DNA of 64,000 nucleotides from Mesorhizobium shangrilense (GTDB lineage Bacteria > Pseudomonadota > Alphaproteobacteria > Rhizobiales > Rhizobiaceae), in assembly GCF_028826155.1 (NCBI RefSeq), contig NZ_JAQGPN010000002.1:1-64000 (forward strand), read 5' to 3'. The position numbers and the translations under genes were made by a program. Shown here in pieces: positions 41,121-50,635 of this stretch (its first letter is position 1; each line of letters starts with the position of its first letter). The notes under the pieces are model-generated. The model had not been told where the DNA came from. It did not search any database and saw nothing but the letters and a program-made list of their open reading frames with translations.

Positions 41121-41640
41121 CTTCCGGCTCCCATTCTGGGCGGGGAACCATTCCCCGCTTGACGGGACCCGAGTTGTTTGGGGCGGGACGCGATCACCGA
41201 AGCGTTTCAGCGCACGGCCGCACGCTTGCGTAGCGGACCCTTCACGGGTTGATCGAAAGGCCAGATCCCAAACCGAGGATCGGTCCCATGAAAGCGGGGG
41301 TTTTCTCGCAGAGTCGCTTGGAGCCGGGGGTGGCGCAGATCGCCGTTGTTGGCGCAGCAATGCCGGGTCGTTGTCGCAGGCGCCGTGATGATCGTGTCTG
41401 TGTCGCGCTCGCGGTGAACGGACTGGGTTTTTGCGCAGGCGTAGCTGGTTCAGACGAGTTTGATGGCGTGGCGGGGTGTTGGTCAGCCGAACGGGCCAAT
41501 TAAGCTGATGGCGGCTCTTCCTTTGTGCGGGTCGGGTGCAGGCGCTTCGCGTCAACCGTCGAAAGGAGGGAGAGGGTGGAGGATCCGTTTACGGCGACGG
41601 GCCTGGATTCAGAGACGAGCGAAGGCGAAAAGTCGCGGTC
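41121..41640. other. gene-free left junction of cargo II
   Basis: About 520 bp without a convincing gene. Short open frames have random-looking, Arg/Ser-rich composition. A local dyad GGGGAACCATTCCCC occurs at 41142-41156. This is where element-type genes give way to remnants of chromosomal-type genes (cheB/cheR, pcm), so a recombination junction is likely here. Confidence 0.4.
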
Positions 41641-41670
41641 TACCGGCGCGCCTGAATGCCAGTAATGATC

Positions 41671-41880
41671 TTATTGCATTCGTGCGTGCGGACGCCCTGC
41701 GCCCGTCAGAATGCGATGCGATTTCGTATCGTGTTCGGCGTCCAGATGCTGGATCACCACATATGCGAATCCACTGTCGGCAGGAACCTCGGGGAAGAAT
41801 CTCTGGAGTGCGGCTATGCCGCCCGCCGAAGCCCCTTTGCCGATCATCGGATGGTTGGCGTCCCGTCTCTCGACATCCCC
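41671..41880 (-). pseudogene. CheB/CheR-type chemotaxis methylesterase, N-terminal fragment
   Basis: Reads IGKGASAGGIAALQRFFPEV, PADSGFAYVVIQHLDAEHDT, which is the start of a CheB methylesterase domain (G-x-S-A-G-G with the catalytic Ser; QHLD). This wording is typical of CheB-CheR-PAS fusion sensor proteins. Only ~70 residues remain before a stop at 41671; the rest of the gene is absent. Confidence 0.65.
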
Positions 41881-42079
41881 GGGTGACTCAGTGGGCGACT
41901 CCGGTTCCGTCGTCTTTTTTTCGATCGCGCCATTGTCTGCTACCGTCACCCCCTGCTTTCCGGGATGCGTTCGATCACATCTGCGTCTGTTTGATGCTCC
42001 GCAGCCCGTTCGCGCAACATCGCGGCAAGCTCGGAGCGATTCATGCCTCTTTCCCGCTCCGCCATCCGGTGCAAAAATG

Positions 42080-42260
42080 CGGCGCGTTGCTGATGTGCGC
42101 GCAGTGAGCAGCGCGGCGCGGAAAACTCCTTCTTCGACAAGGGGGACGGCGAACTCCGCGGGGACGTAGCGCAGTGTTGATAGGTGTGCTCGTCGCGCAC
42201 GCCGCGCCTGCCGACATGCGTTTCGACCAAACGATGTCTGGCGTGTTTCCAGTCGAGCAT
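42080..42260 (-). pseudogene. pcm: protein-L-isoaspartate O-methyltransferase (pcm), N-terminal fragment
   Basis: From 42260, ARHRLVETHVGRRGVRDE in one frame and LRYVPAEFAVPLVEEGVF in the next match the conserved start of PCMT enzymes (…VxxxIxxRGIxDxxVLxAxxxVPRExFVP). One frameshift lies near 42180, and the SAM-binding part is missing. Together with the cheB/cheR fragment it marks old chromosomal debris at the cargo II edge. Confidence 0.55.
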
Positions 42261-42308
42261 CGCCCTTCGGCAGCAGTTGAAGCATCGTCTGGGACCGGGC
42301 TATGGCGA

Positions 42309-43976
42309 TCATGGTGTCCGAGTTGCGGTCTGCGACCTAATCGCGGAAAGTGTCTGCGCAGGGGTCAAGGCCTCAGGATCGACGATCACATGCAAAAGTG
42401 CCGGGCGACCGGCATCCATTGCACGCGTCAGAGCGGGAAAAAACTGATCGGTCGACACGACGGTTTCCCCGAAACATCCGTATGCTTTCGCAATCATCGC
42501 GAAATCGGGGTTTTCGAGACCCGTGGCCTGAACGCGGCCCGGATACTCCCTCTCCTGATGCATCCGGATGGTGCCGTACATGGCATTATCCACGACGACA
42601 CAGATGATGTTCGCCCCGGCCTGTGCGGCGGTGCCAAACTCCTGACAGGTCATCTGAAAATCGCCGTCGCCGGCGACGCAGACAACGGTCCGATCCTTGA
42701 ATCGAAGTTTCGCGGCCACCGCGGCCGGCAGGCCATACCCCATCGAACCACTGGTCGGCGCAAGCTGGCTGCCCAACGCCTCGAAGCGGTGAAAACGGTG
42801 CACCCACGTCGCGAAATTCCCTGCACCGTTCGTGATGATTGCATCGTGCGGGAGTTGCTTGCGGAACTCACTGACGATTTCGGACATGTTTACTGTCCCA
42901 GGAGCAGGCAAAGGTTGCTGCCACTTTTCATAGGACGCGCGAAGTCTCGCGGTCTCAGTCGCCCTGGAAAGCTTCCCGGCGCCGCTGTTTGGCAGCATAG
43001 CGGCAAAACCCCGCGGTGTCGCGACGATCGCGAGATTGGTGCGGTAGACCTTGCCCAGTTCCTCGGCGCTTGGAAATACGTGGACGATCTTCTGTCCTGG
43101 CGTCGGAACGGCGAGCCTCGAATAGCCGGCGGTCGTCAGATCGTCCAGCCGCGCGCCGACAACAACCAGGAGATCGACCGAGGCCAGGTAGGCCAGAAGA
43201 TCGGGGTTGGTCCCGATTCCCATATCACCGACATAGCAAGGGTTGGTGTTGTCAAAGCGATCCTGCCGCCTGAAGGCGGTAACCACCGGAAGCTCGCGGG
43301 CCGCGGCCCATAGCTGCAGAGACTCGCGAGCCGACGCATCCCAGCGAGATCCTCCCACAAGCAGCAAAGGCCTCTCGGAGACTTCGATCATGCGGTCGAG
43401 TTCCGCCAGTTGATCCAGCGAGGGATAAATCTCGACGGGCGCATTCGGCAGCAAATCAACTGCCTCTACGCTCTCCTCCAGCATGTCCTCGGGCAGGACG
43501 ATGACGACCGGGCCGGGCCGGCCTGATGTCGCAGTTCGAAAGGCGCGACCGACAATCTCGGGAACCCGTTCGGCGCTGTCGATCTCTATCGTCAGTTTCG
43601 ACAGTTGCCCGAGCATTCGCCTGTAATCTAGCTCCTGGAATGCTTCGCGTTCGCGCGAAGCGCGTGCAATCTGGCCGATGAAGAGAACCATGGGTGTCGA
43701 ATCCTGCATCGCCACGTGCAAGCCCGCCGTTGCGTTTGTCGCTCCGGGTCCGCGTGTCACGAAGGCGATGCCGGGACGACCGGTGAGCTTGCCATCAGCC
43801 TCGGCCATCATGGCAACGCCGCCCTCGTGGCGGCAGACGACGGTCTCTATCTCCCGCGTGTCATGGAGCGCGTCCAGGACGGCGAGATAGCTCTCCCCCG
43901 GCACGCAGAACACGCGGTCCACACCGTTCGCCGTCAGCACGTCGACAAGCAGCTGAGCGCCTGACTTGAACGTCAT
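42309..43976 (-). CDS. thiamine pyrophosphate-dependent enzyme, acetolactate synthase large-subunit-like
   Basis: About 555 residues from the ATG at 43976 (GGAG 8 bp upstream; the frame is open to a GTG at 43985). The N-terminal Pyr domain has the activating Glu in CRHEGGVAMMAEADGKLTG and RGPGATNATAGLHVAMQDST. The C-terminal PP domain has the cofactor motif GDGDFQMTCQEFGTA ... NAMYGTI. This fits acetolactate synthase-like or related 2-oxoacid decarboxylases or lyases; the true reaction is undetermined. It is the last gene of the minus-strand operon that starts with the aminotransferase at 50292. Confidence 0.88.
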   Translation of the reverse strand: MTFKSGAQLLVDVLTANGVDRVFCVPGESYLAVLDALHDTREIETVVCRHEGGVAMMAEADGKLTGRPGIAFVTRGPGATNATAGLHVAMQDSTPMVLFIGQIARASREREAFQELDYRRMLGQLSKLTIEIDSAERVPEIVGRAFRTATSGRPGPVVIVLPEDMLEESVEAVDLLPNAPVEIYPSLDQLAELDRMIEVSERPLLLVGGSRWDASARESLQLWAAARELPVVTAFRRQDRFDNTNPCYVGDMGIGTNPDLLAYLASVDLLVVVGARLDDLTTAGYSRLAVPTPGQKIVHVFPSAEELGKVYRTNLAIVATPRGFAAMLPNSGAGKLSRATETARLRASYEKWQQPLPAPGTVNMSEIVSEFRKQLPHDAIITNGAGNFATWVHRFHRFEALGSQLAPTSGSMGYGLPAAVAAKLRFKDRTVVCVAGDGDFQMTCQEFGTAAQAGANIICVVVDNAMYGTIRMHQEREYPGRVQATGLENPDFAMIAKAYGCFGETVVSTDQFFPALTRAMDAGRPALLHVIVDPEALTPAQTLSAIRSQTATRTP

Positions 43977-44002
43977 CTCAATCACTCCAGTTTGAATATC
44001 GG

Positions 44003-44959
44003 TCAGGTCTTGCGCAGCAAACGGCGCAGCAGAACCAGGTCGTCGGGTTTGGGTGTTCCGGGGTTGTATCGGGGCCAGGCCGCTGCCGCGACCTCACCGA
44101 CGTAGATGGTGCCCCGTGAGTCGACCGCTATGCCATGTGGCGCGATGAAATGTTCAGGCCCTCGCCCCGGGACACCCTTGCCAAAGCGTTCTATGGTATT
44201 GCCGTCTTGATCGAGGACGCTTACCCGCAGACCGAGATTTGGCGTCCTCACGTTGACCGGCATGGATGGTCCAAGCTCGCCCACGATAAACACCGGATTG
44301 CTCCCTCGCGTCGCGCACAACGCGCAGGGCCGGTGGATATTGTTCCATTGCCCGAGATAGCGGCCATTGCCATCGAACCGCTGGACGCGGTGGTTTTCGC
44401 GATCGGCGACGTAAACGATGCCGAGATCGTCGCACACGATGTTGTGGGCAACATTGAAATTGCCGGGCTCGATCCCTGGAGCCCCCCAAGAGAAGAGGTG
44501 CTTTCCCTCCTGGGCGTATTTGTGGACGCACGCATTGCCATAACCGTCGGAGACATAGATATCACCTTCCGGTGAGAGTGCTGTATGCGTGCAGCGGTTG
44601 AACGGAAGACCGCTCATGTGGGGCGAAGGCTGGTTCGGAAGCCCTATCTCGAGCAGCACGCGGCCTTCCGGTGTGCACTTGCGAACCGTGTGGTCGCCCT
44701 CGTCGGTACAGTACACCATGCCATCATGGCCGACATGCAGCCCATGTGGCCTCGAAAAAACGCCCTCGCCCCACGACCGCAGGAAATTTCCCTCTCGGTC
44801 AAAGACGATGACGGGATGTTCGCCGCGGTTGAAGACGTAGACATTGTCGGCCACATCGACGCCGACGCCGGCCACCTCGACATAGTCCCAGCCGTCGGGA
44901 AGACGGCCCCAGTTCGTATCAGCGACCAGAGGTTCGGTCGCATCCCAAGTCCGGCTCAC
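44003..44959 (-). CDS. NHL-repeat beta-propeller protein (peptidylglycine lyase-like)
   Basis: 318 residues from a GTG with GGAGA upstream. NHL repeats such as VGVDVADNVYVFNRGEHPVI, FSRPHGLHVGHDGMVYCTDE and GIVYVADRENHRVQRFDGNG predict a six-bladed propeller of the type annotated as peptidyl-alpha-hydroxyglycine alpha-amidating lyase. No signal peptide, so it is cytosolic. Related proteins often accompany amino acid or dicarboxylate catabolic operons; the function here is unknown, possibly a lactonase or lyase. Confidence 0.85.
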   Translation of the reverse strand: MSRTWDATEPLVADTNWGRLPDGWDYVEVAGVGVDVADNVYVFNRGEHPVIVFDREGNFLRSWGEGVFSRPHGLHVGHDGMVYCTDEGDHTVRKCTPEGRVLLEIGLPNQPSPHMSGLPFNRCTHTALSPEGDIYVSDGYGNACVHKYAQEGKHLFSWGAPGIEPGNFNVAHNIVCDDLGIVYVADRENHRVQRFDGNGRYLGQWNNIHRPCALCATRGSNPVFIVGELGPSMPVNVRTPNLGLRVSVLDQDGNTIERFGKGVPGRGPEHFIAPHGIAVDSRGTIYVGEVAAAAWPRYNPGTPKPDDLVLLRRLLRKT

Positions 44960-45001
44960 GATTGTCTCCAGGTTTCGAATGGCAGTGGATGGCAGCGCCG
45001 G

Positions 45002-46714
45002 TCAGGCGTCCTGCCGACGTGCCGAAATCAGCTGCAGGGGTATGACGAATGCCATCATGGCCACCACGAGCAGGACGGCCAGCGCGGCTGCGCCAGGGAG
45101 ATCCGGATAGTCCCACATCGTCCAGATCGCCGACGCAGCGACCACGTTGCTTGTACTGAGCATGATCAGGGGGAAGGTCAGATCACGGGCGCTGTGGGCG
45201 AGCACCCAGAGCCATCCGTTCATGACTTGGCCCTTCAACAGCGGAAACACCACCGTCCTGAGACTGGTCAGCCATCCCGCACCGCTGATCAGCGCGGCGT
45301 CCTCCAGTTCCTTGTGCAACTGGAGCATGGCGCTCGTCATGGTCCGCGATCCAAAGGCGATGTAGACGGAAACGTGACCGATCAGCAGGATCCATATCGT
45401 CCCGTAGAGGGGTGTCCGCAGATAGAGCAGCAAGACGGCGATCGCCATCACGATTGGCGGCACGGCGACAGGCGCGAACGAAAGCGTGTCGATCCAACGA
45501 CTCCCCGCGCTGCGACGGCGTACGGAGAACCAACTCACGAAGAAGCAGATCACCATCACGGCCGTCGCGCTGAGGATCATCAGTACCGCTGTGTTGGCGA
45601 TGGATCGCAACACCATCGAACTCGACAGGATCCGCTCGTACGATGCCAGGGAGACCTTCTCCAAGGCAGCCATCGACGGTGCTTGATAGAAGGGCAGCAA
45701 GCTTGCCCACAATAGGGTCAGCACCGGCATCAGCATCACCAGCACATAGGCAAGCACGAGTGCGAGGGCGGCGTAGCGGAAGCCGCCCAGCCTGACCGGC
45801 CGCGGTCGGTATGCCTTGCCGGTGACCACGCGGAAACGTTCGCTGATACGGGTCGCCCGGAAGTAGAACAGCATCATGATCATCGCGATCACGAGCAGGA
45901 AGACACCGAAAGCCGCAGCCAGCCCATAGTTTGGCAGTGTTCCGACTTCTGGCGAGGCAAGCGTATAGATGCGGGTGCTGAGCACCGGAATCCGTGCCGA
46001 CAGGCCGATGATCAGCGGCAGGTCGAATGTCTGCACCATGCCCATGATGAGGTACATTCCCACGGCCAGCATGCCGGGCGTCATCAGCGGCAAGGTGATC
46101 GTGCGCAGAACCGTCCAGCGCTTCGCACCCAAGACCTGGCCCGCCTGCTCCAGCACGGGGTCCATGTTACGCAGCAAGCCGCTTATCATCACGAACGCGG
46201 TGGGCGTCAGTCCAAGCGCGCTGATGACGATGAGCGCAGACATCGAATAGGGCGAGAACGGAGACCAGGTAATGTCGAACAGCGCTTTGGCGACGTTGTT
46301 GGCAACGCCGTTGCTCGGATTGATGCTGAGGACCCAGCCGTAGCCGAAGACCAGCGGCGGGATCGCCATCCACGAGAACATGATCACCCGGATCGTCGTC
46401 TTGAACGGCATATCCGTTCGCTCGGTGAGCCAGGCGATGCAGAGCGCGATCAATCCGCCGAGTAGCACGCTCCCCAGAGCGAACTGCAGGGTGTTGAGTA
46501 CGATCTTCCAAGTATCCGAAAGCGCGAGAATATCACGGAAGTTCTGGAGGGTGAGATTCCATTCGGTGAGCGGTACGCTTCCCGGCGGACTGACGCTGGT
46601 TATGAGGAGCACCAGCAAAGGACCCAAGACGAGGACCAACAGCAAGGCGAGCAGCCCGTACTGGAAGACATCCTGGATCGATGTGCCGCTCCTGGGAGAA
46701 GTGGCCCCGCTCAA
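45002..46714 (-). CDS. ABC transporter permease, fused two-domain (iron/thiamine/phosphonate type)
   Basis: 570 residues with about 12 membrane helices in two BPD permease domains: LVLGPLLVLLITSVSPPGSV at the start, an EAA loop in QAGQVLGAKRWTVLRTITLP (domain 1) and AALISGAGWLTSLRTVVFPL (domain 2). This fused layout is characteristic of the Fe(III)/thiamine/2-aminoethylphosphonate transporter group. Its ATG overlaps the stop of the upstream ATPase gene by 4 bp. The neighbouring catabolic enzymes argue for an organic substrate rather than iron. Confidence 0.9.
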   Translation of the reverse strand: MSGATSPRSGTSIQDVFQYGLLALLLVLVLGPLLVLLITSVSPPGSVPLTEWNLTLQNFRDILALSDTWKIVLNTLQFALGSVLLGGLIALCIAWLTERTDMPFKTTIRVIMFSWMAIPPLVFGYGWVLSINPSNGVANNVAKALFDITWSPFSPYSMSALIVISALGLTPTAFVMISGLLRNMDPVLEQAGQVLGAKRWTVLRTITLPLMTPGMLAVGMYLIMGMVQTFDLPLIIGLSARIPVLSTRIYTLASPEVGTLPNYGLAAAFGVFLLVIAMIMMLFYFRATRISERFRVVTGKAYRPRPVRLGGFRYAALALVLAYVLVMLMPVLTLLWASLLPFYQAPSMAALEKVSLASYERILSSSMVLRSIANTAVLMILSATAVMVICFFVSWFSVRRRSAGSRWIDTLSFAPVAVPPIVMAIAVLLLYLRTPLYGTIWILLIGHVSVYIAFGSRTMTSAMLQLHKELEDAALISGAGWLTSLRTVVFPLLKGQVMNGWLWVLAHSARDLTFPLIMLSTSNVVAASAIWTMWDYPDLPGAAALAVLLVVAMMAFVIPLQLISARRQDA

Positions 46715-47823
46715 CGCCCCGCTCCATCTTCACGAGGCACGACCACCAGCCTTTCGCCGGGGATCCGGAGACACAAGTCCTGCCCAGGCAGGAACTCGCC
46801 ATAGGGGTCGAGAAGAAGCCGATAGTCCACACCGTTCGTCGTCACGTCGAGTTCGACGTTGTCTCCCAGGAAGTGCACTTCCCTCACCTTGCAGGAGAAG
46901 GTGTTCGCCGCGGGCATGGATTGCGGGCCGAGGAGTTCTGCGGCCTGCTGGCGGAAAACCAGGTAGGCCGAGTGTCCCGGCAAAAGCGCCGGATCGATCT
47001 CGCATTCGAACTCTCCGAGCGGCGATCGGACGATGCGCCCGTTCGCGCCGGCGACAATTTCTGCAGGAACAAGATTGCTCCGTCCCATGAACGCGGCGGT
47101 AAAGGCATCTCTCGGAGAAAGATAAAGTTCCCGCGGCGTGCCGCGCTGGACGATCTTGCCAGAGCGCATGAGGACGATCTGATCGGACATCGCCATCGCC
47201 TCGATCTGATCATGCGTGACAAAGATCGTGGTAATGCCGAGTTCCTTGACCAGACGCCGGAGTTCGACCCGCATCTCATCGCGAAGTTTCGCATCGAGGT
47301 TGCTCAGCGGCTCGTCGAGCAAGAGGAGGCGCGGCCTGTGCACCACGGCGCGCGCTAGCGCCACGCGCTGCTGCTGCCCGCCGCTCAGGAAGGGTGACGG
47401 TCGATCCGCAAGGTCTGCGAGTTTCACTAAGTCCAGCGCGTCCATCACACGACGACGCACCTCCTCACGACCGACCCGCTGCTGACCGTGAACGAGGGGA
47501 AATGCCACATTCTCGAAAACGGTCTTGTGCGGCCAGATCGCGTAGGACTGGAAGATCATGCCCAGATTGCGACGGTTCGGCGCCACGATCGTCCGGCTCG
47601 CCGAACTGTAGACGACGTCGCCGCCCATCAGGATTTCGCCGCCCGTTGGCTGCTCCAACCCCGCGATACACTGCAGGGTGGTCGTCTTCCCGCAGCCGCT
47701 TGGCCCCAGGAGGGTGAAAAAATCACCCTTCGCCACGTCGAACGAGATCGTGTCTATGGCCTTCATCACCGGTCGGGAACTGCTCGACGGGTAATGCTTC
47801 TCGAGATTGCGGATTTGTAGCAT
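46711..47823 (-). CDS. ABC transporter ATP-binding protein (PotA/FbpC type)
   Basis: 370 residues. Walker A GPSGCGKTTTLQCIAGLE, signature LSGGQQQRVALARA, Walker B RLLLLDEPLSNLDAKLR, H-loop FVTHDQIEAMAMSD, and a C-terminal TOBE regulatory domain (VREVHFLGDNVELDVTTNGV). The stop overlaps the permease start. It energises uptake by the fused permease and the binding protein at 47883. Confidence 0.93.
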   Translation of the reverse strand: MLQIRNLEKHYPSSSSRPVMKAIDTISFDVAKGDFFTLLGPSGCGKTTTLQCIAGLEQPTGGEILMGGDVVYSSASRTIVAPNRRNLGMIFQSYAIWPHKTVFENVAFPLVHGQQRVGREEVRRRVMDALDLVKLADLADRPSPFLSGGQQQRVALARAVVHRPRLLLLDEPLSNLDAKLRDEMRVELRRLVKELGITTIFVTHDQIEAMAMSDQIVLMRSGKIVQRGTPRELYLSPRDAFTAAFMGRSNLVPAEIVAGANGRIVRSPLGEFECEIDPALLPGHSAYLVFRQQAAELLGPQSMPAANTFSCKVREVHFLGDNVELDVTTNGVDYRLLLDPYGEFLPGQDLCLRIPGERLVVVPREDGAGR

Positions 47824-47882
47824 CGCCTGGTCCAGAAATACGGGCCACGGCGTTGCCGCGGCCCGCCGAATTGCGTGGGAGC

Positions 47883-48959
47883 CTATTGGGCTGCGGTCAT
47901 GAGCGACTGCAGTTCCTTGCGAAGCTCCATGACATCCGCAATGCCCTTGGCCGAGTCCGGCTTGGAGACCTTGGCCCCTGTCTCAGCCAGATGGTCGCTT
48001 ACCGCCTTCGCAAAGTCAGAATCCTTGTTTCTCAGCGACGGAATGGGCTCGTGCTCTGCGGCGATGGCTAGACCCTCGGTGACGAACCACGCCGAGAACA
48101 GGCGCGCCGTATTCGGATTGGACGATTTTTCGACAACGTAGAGGCACAGGGGCGAATGCGGGATGATGTCGGAAAAGAACTTGAACTTCACCGGCTCGCC
48201 ATTGTTGATGGCTCGCATCGCGTGATGGTAGCCCGACACACCAAAGGGGACGGTGCCCGCCGAGACGGCCATCGCCACCGCCGGGGTACCGTTTTCGAGC
48301 CGCGGCTTGTTCGCGAGAAGCTTCTTTGCAAGTTCCAGCGTCTCTGCGGTGCCCCGCACATAGGCGGTCTGGTCCAAAGGCGTAAGCAGGAGTGCGTTCA
48401 TCCCGACCTGGCCCTGGTATTTCGGGTCGGCCAGTTCGCCCCAGGTGCTCGGAACGTCGCCATCGGCAATCAGGCCGGTATTCCAGGCAATCCCCGACAT
48501 GCCGTCGAGGTAGGTCAGGGCAGCCCCATCGAGTTCGGGAACGCCAAAATACGACGCCTCGATGTTCCCAAGCTTTTCCCCGAACACCTGCTGCCAAGGA
48601 TAAGGCTTGATGTGGCCCGACTGGACCAGCAGCATCGAACCGTCCGCCGATTCACCCATCACAATGTCGACCGAGACCTTACCTGCGGCCGACTCGGCGA
48701 TGATCCGGGGTCTCGCCTTGGCACCATTGATGGGGAGGAACTCCGCCTGGATATCGAGGCCAAACCGTTTGTTGAAAGCGTCGAAGAGCGCCTGATAGGT
48801 CTCGGGCTTGTTCGGCGACGAACCCCATACGATGAGCTTGCCCTCCTCCTTTGCCCCGGCGAGGACCTGGTCGAAGGTCGGAGCTTCCTGCGCGACCGCT
48901 GCGCCTACCGCCGCTCCGACCACCATTGCCACAGACAGTGCCAACTGCTTGAACATCAT
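47883..48959 (-). CDS. ABC transporter substrate-binding protein, family 1
   Basis: 358 residues with an AxA-type signal peptide (LALSVAMVVGAAVGAAVAQE). The mature protein begins PTFDQVLAGAKEEGKLIVWG, typical of the Fe3+/AEP/spermidine-putrescine group; later GMSGIAWNTGLIADGDVPST lines the ligand site. No conserved Tyr-Tyr iron motif is obvious. It is paired with the ATPase and fused permease downstream. Confidence 0.9.
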   Translation of the reverse strand: MMFKQLALSVAMVVGAAVGAAVAQEAPTFDQVLAGAKEEGKLIVWGSSPNKPETYQALFDAFNKRFGLDIQAEFLPINGAKARPRIIAESAAGKVSVDIVMGESADGSMLLVQSGHIKPYPWQQVFGEKLGNIEASYFGVPELDGAALTYLDGMSGIAWNTGLIADGDVPSTWGELADPKYQGQVGMNALLLTPLDQTAYVRGTAETLELAKKLLANKPRLENGTPAVAMAVSAGTVPFGVSGYHHAMRAINNGEPVKFKFFSDIIPHSPLCLYVVEKSSNPNTARLFSAWFVTEGLAIAAEHEPIPSLRNKDSDFAKAVSDHLAETGAKVSKPDSAKGIADVMELRKELQSLMTAAQ

Positions 48960-48993
48960 CTCTCCCTATGTGTGTTTGGTTATTTCTGTCGGA

Positions 48994-50292
48994 TCAGCCG
49001 AAGTGCCCGGCATCTCTCATCGCTGACATTGCCTGGAACCCCGCCTCGACAGTCGATGAGACGATGTTCTCGTCGTGCTCGGTCGAAATATAGACTTTGC
49101 CGCCAACGACGAGGTTCTGTCCGCGCTTGATCATCTCGACGCCAAAGCGCCTTGCGAGCTGGAAATCGGCTGCCGCGAAATCCGCGTAGTTCCGAATGCG
49201 GCCCTCACGGAAGACGGGCTGCGCGAAGGTGGGGTGGCCGACCATCTGGAATGGGATCGACAACTTGCGGGCATTCTCCTCCAACCCGCGCCGCAATGCC
49301 TCGCCGGTCTTTGCAATCTTCTCTTGGGCTCCGATCTGCTGGAGGGTGTCGAGGGTAGCAATGCCCGCGGCGGCGCAGAGGGGATTCCCGTTCAACGTTC
49401 CGCTGAGGAAGATCGACCGGCCATCTGCAGCGCGATAGGGGACGCTCAGCTCGATGAGATCGCGTCGACCGGCGACAGCGGCAATCGGGAGACCGCCCCC
49501 AAGAATCTTGCCGAGTGCGCAGAGGTCGGGCGTCACTCCGTAAAGTTCCTGAGCGCCACCGGGCGCCACTCGAAAGCCGGTAACGATCTCATCGAAGACG
49601 AGGATCGATCCATTCTGGTCGCACAAATCCCGCAGTCCCTGCAGGAAGCCGCCCTCCGGCAGAAGGGCCCGCTGTATCGGCTCGACGATGATCGCCGCCA
49701 GATCGGGTCCATACTCTGCCACCAGTCTCCTCGCCGCCTCCAAATCGTTGAAGGGCGAAAGGAGCACGTCCTCCGAGATGGCCTGGGGAATACCCGCATT
49801 GTCCGGGCCCAGAGACAGGCCCGATCGGCCCGATGCGTCGAACACCCCCTGCTGGACGTAGTCATGATGACCGTGGTAGCCGCCGGCAAACTTGAGGATC
49901 TTGCTGCGCCCCGTGAACGCCCTCGCCAGCCGAAGGGAGTAGAAGGTCGCTTCAGCGCCATCCCCCACGAACTTGACGGTTTCCGCACACGGAACGAGGC
50001 GACAGACACGCCTCGCAAGTTCAGGTGCAACCTCGTTCATGAGATAGAACTGCGTTCCTCGCGCCGCCTGCGCGGTAATCGCATCTACGACAGCAGGATG
50101 GGCATGACCCAGCACCATCGGACCCGATCCAAGAACATAGTCGGTGTATTCATGCCCCGAACTCGACCAGAGCTTCGCACCCTTGCCATGGCTGACGACG
50201 AACGATGCCTCGTCCGGATTCTTGCTTGAGCCAAGAACGCCACCCACGATGATTTCGTCGATAGTCGTCATAGTCTGCAGCATGAGTGTCAT
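48994..50292 (-). CDS. class III aminotransferase, glutamate-1-semialdehyde aminomutase-like
   Basis: About 432 residues from the ATG at 50292 (GGGAGAGG site; the frame is open to 50355). PLP-fold motifs are KFVGDGAEATFYSLRLARAF, KFAGGYHGHHDYVQQG, ILVFDEIVTGFRVAPGG and the PLP-Lys region DLCALGKILGGGLPIAAVAG, as in GSA-2,1-aminomutase and beta-transaminases. It is the first gene of the operon with the importer and the TPP enzyme, so it probably transaminates the imported amine or amino acid to an aldehyde or ketone. It is not in a heme biosynthesis context. Confidence 0.88.
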   Translation of the reverse strand: MTLMLQTMTTIDEIIVGGVLGSSKNPDEASFVVSHGKGAKLWSSSGHEYTDYVLGSGPMVLGHAHPAVVDAITAQAARGTQFYLMNEVAPELARRVCRLVPCAETVKFVGDGAEATFYSLRLARAFTGRSKILKFAGGYHGHHDYVQQGVFDASGRSGLSLGPDNAGIPQAISEDVLLSPFNDLEAARRLVAEYGPDLAAIIVEPIQRALLPEGGFLQGLRDLCDQNGSILVFDEIVTGFRVAPGGAQELYGVTPDLCALGKILGGGLPIAAVAGRRDLIELSVPYRAADGRSIFLSGTLNGNPLCAAAGIATLDTLQQIGAQEKIAKTGEALRRGLEENARKLSIPFQMVGHPTFAQPVFREGRIRNYADFAAADFQLARRFGVEMIKRGQNLVVGGKVYISTEHDENIVSSTVEAGFQAMSAMRDAGHFG

Positions 50293-50635
50293 CCTCTCCC
50301 ACTCGGCAGCGCGGCCGCTAGCACCAAGCGCTTGACCGAGTGCCCTAGTTGGCAACTCTATTGAACGTTGTCAGCGGCCAACGAAAGACCAATTTTTCGC
50401 TCCCAGACATCTTGGAATTCGATAGAACTCGTCCTGATCCCACCTTCAGATCAACAAAACGTCACGAATCCAACGAACCCATTCATACGATCGATGTTCG
50501 CCATCTAAAAACACGCTGACATCCAACGCAAAATTGTGTTGGCCTCGGTGGAGACGTCTCGAATAGCAAAATTGGCGAAGCGACAGCCAGCAAATGACCG
50601 CTGTCGGCATGCGATCCTAGAATGCGGAGGCCCGA
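50293..50635. promoter_or_regulatory. divergent promoter region, aminotransferase operon versus SDR
   Basis: About 340 bp, AT-richer than the genes on both sides, with no ORF of note. It drives the importer/TPP operon on the minus strand and the SDR at 50636, which has a GGAGG site 6 bp before its GTG start. Probable binding region for the LysR regulator at 51622 or another regulator; no operator was assigned. Confidence 0.45.

Noticed and set aside
41242..41499. 85-codon minus frame in the cargo II junction
   Set aside because: Ser/Thr/Arg-rich and without a ribosome site; no similarity recognised.
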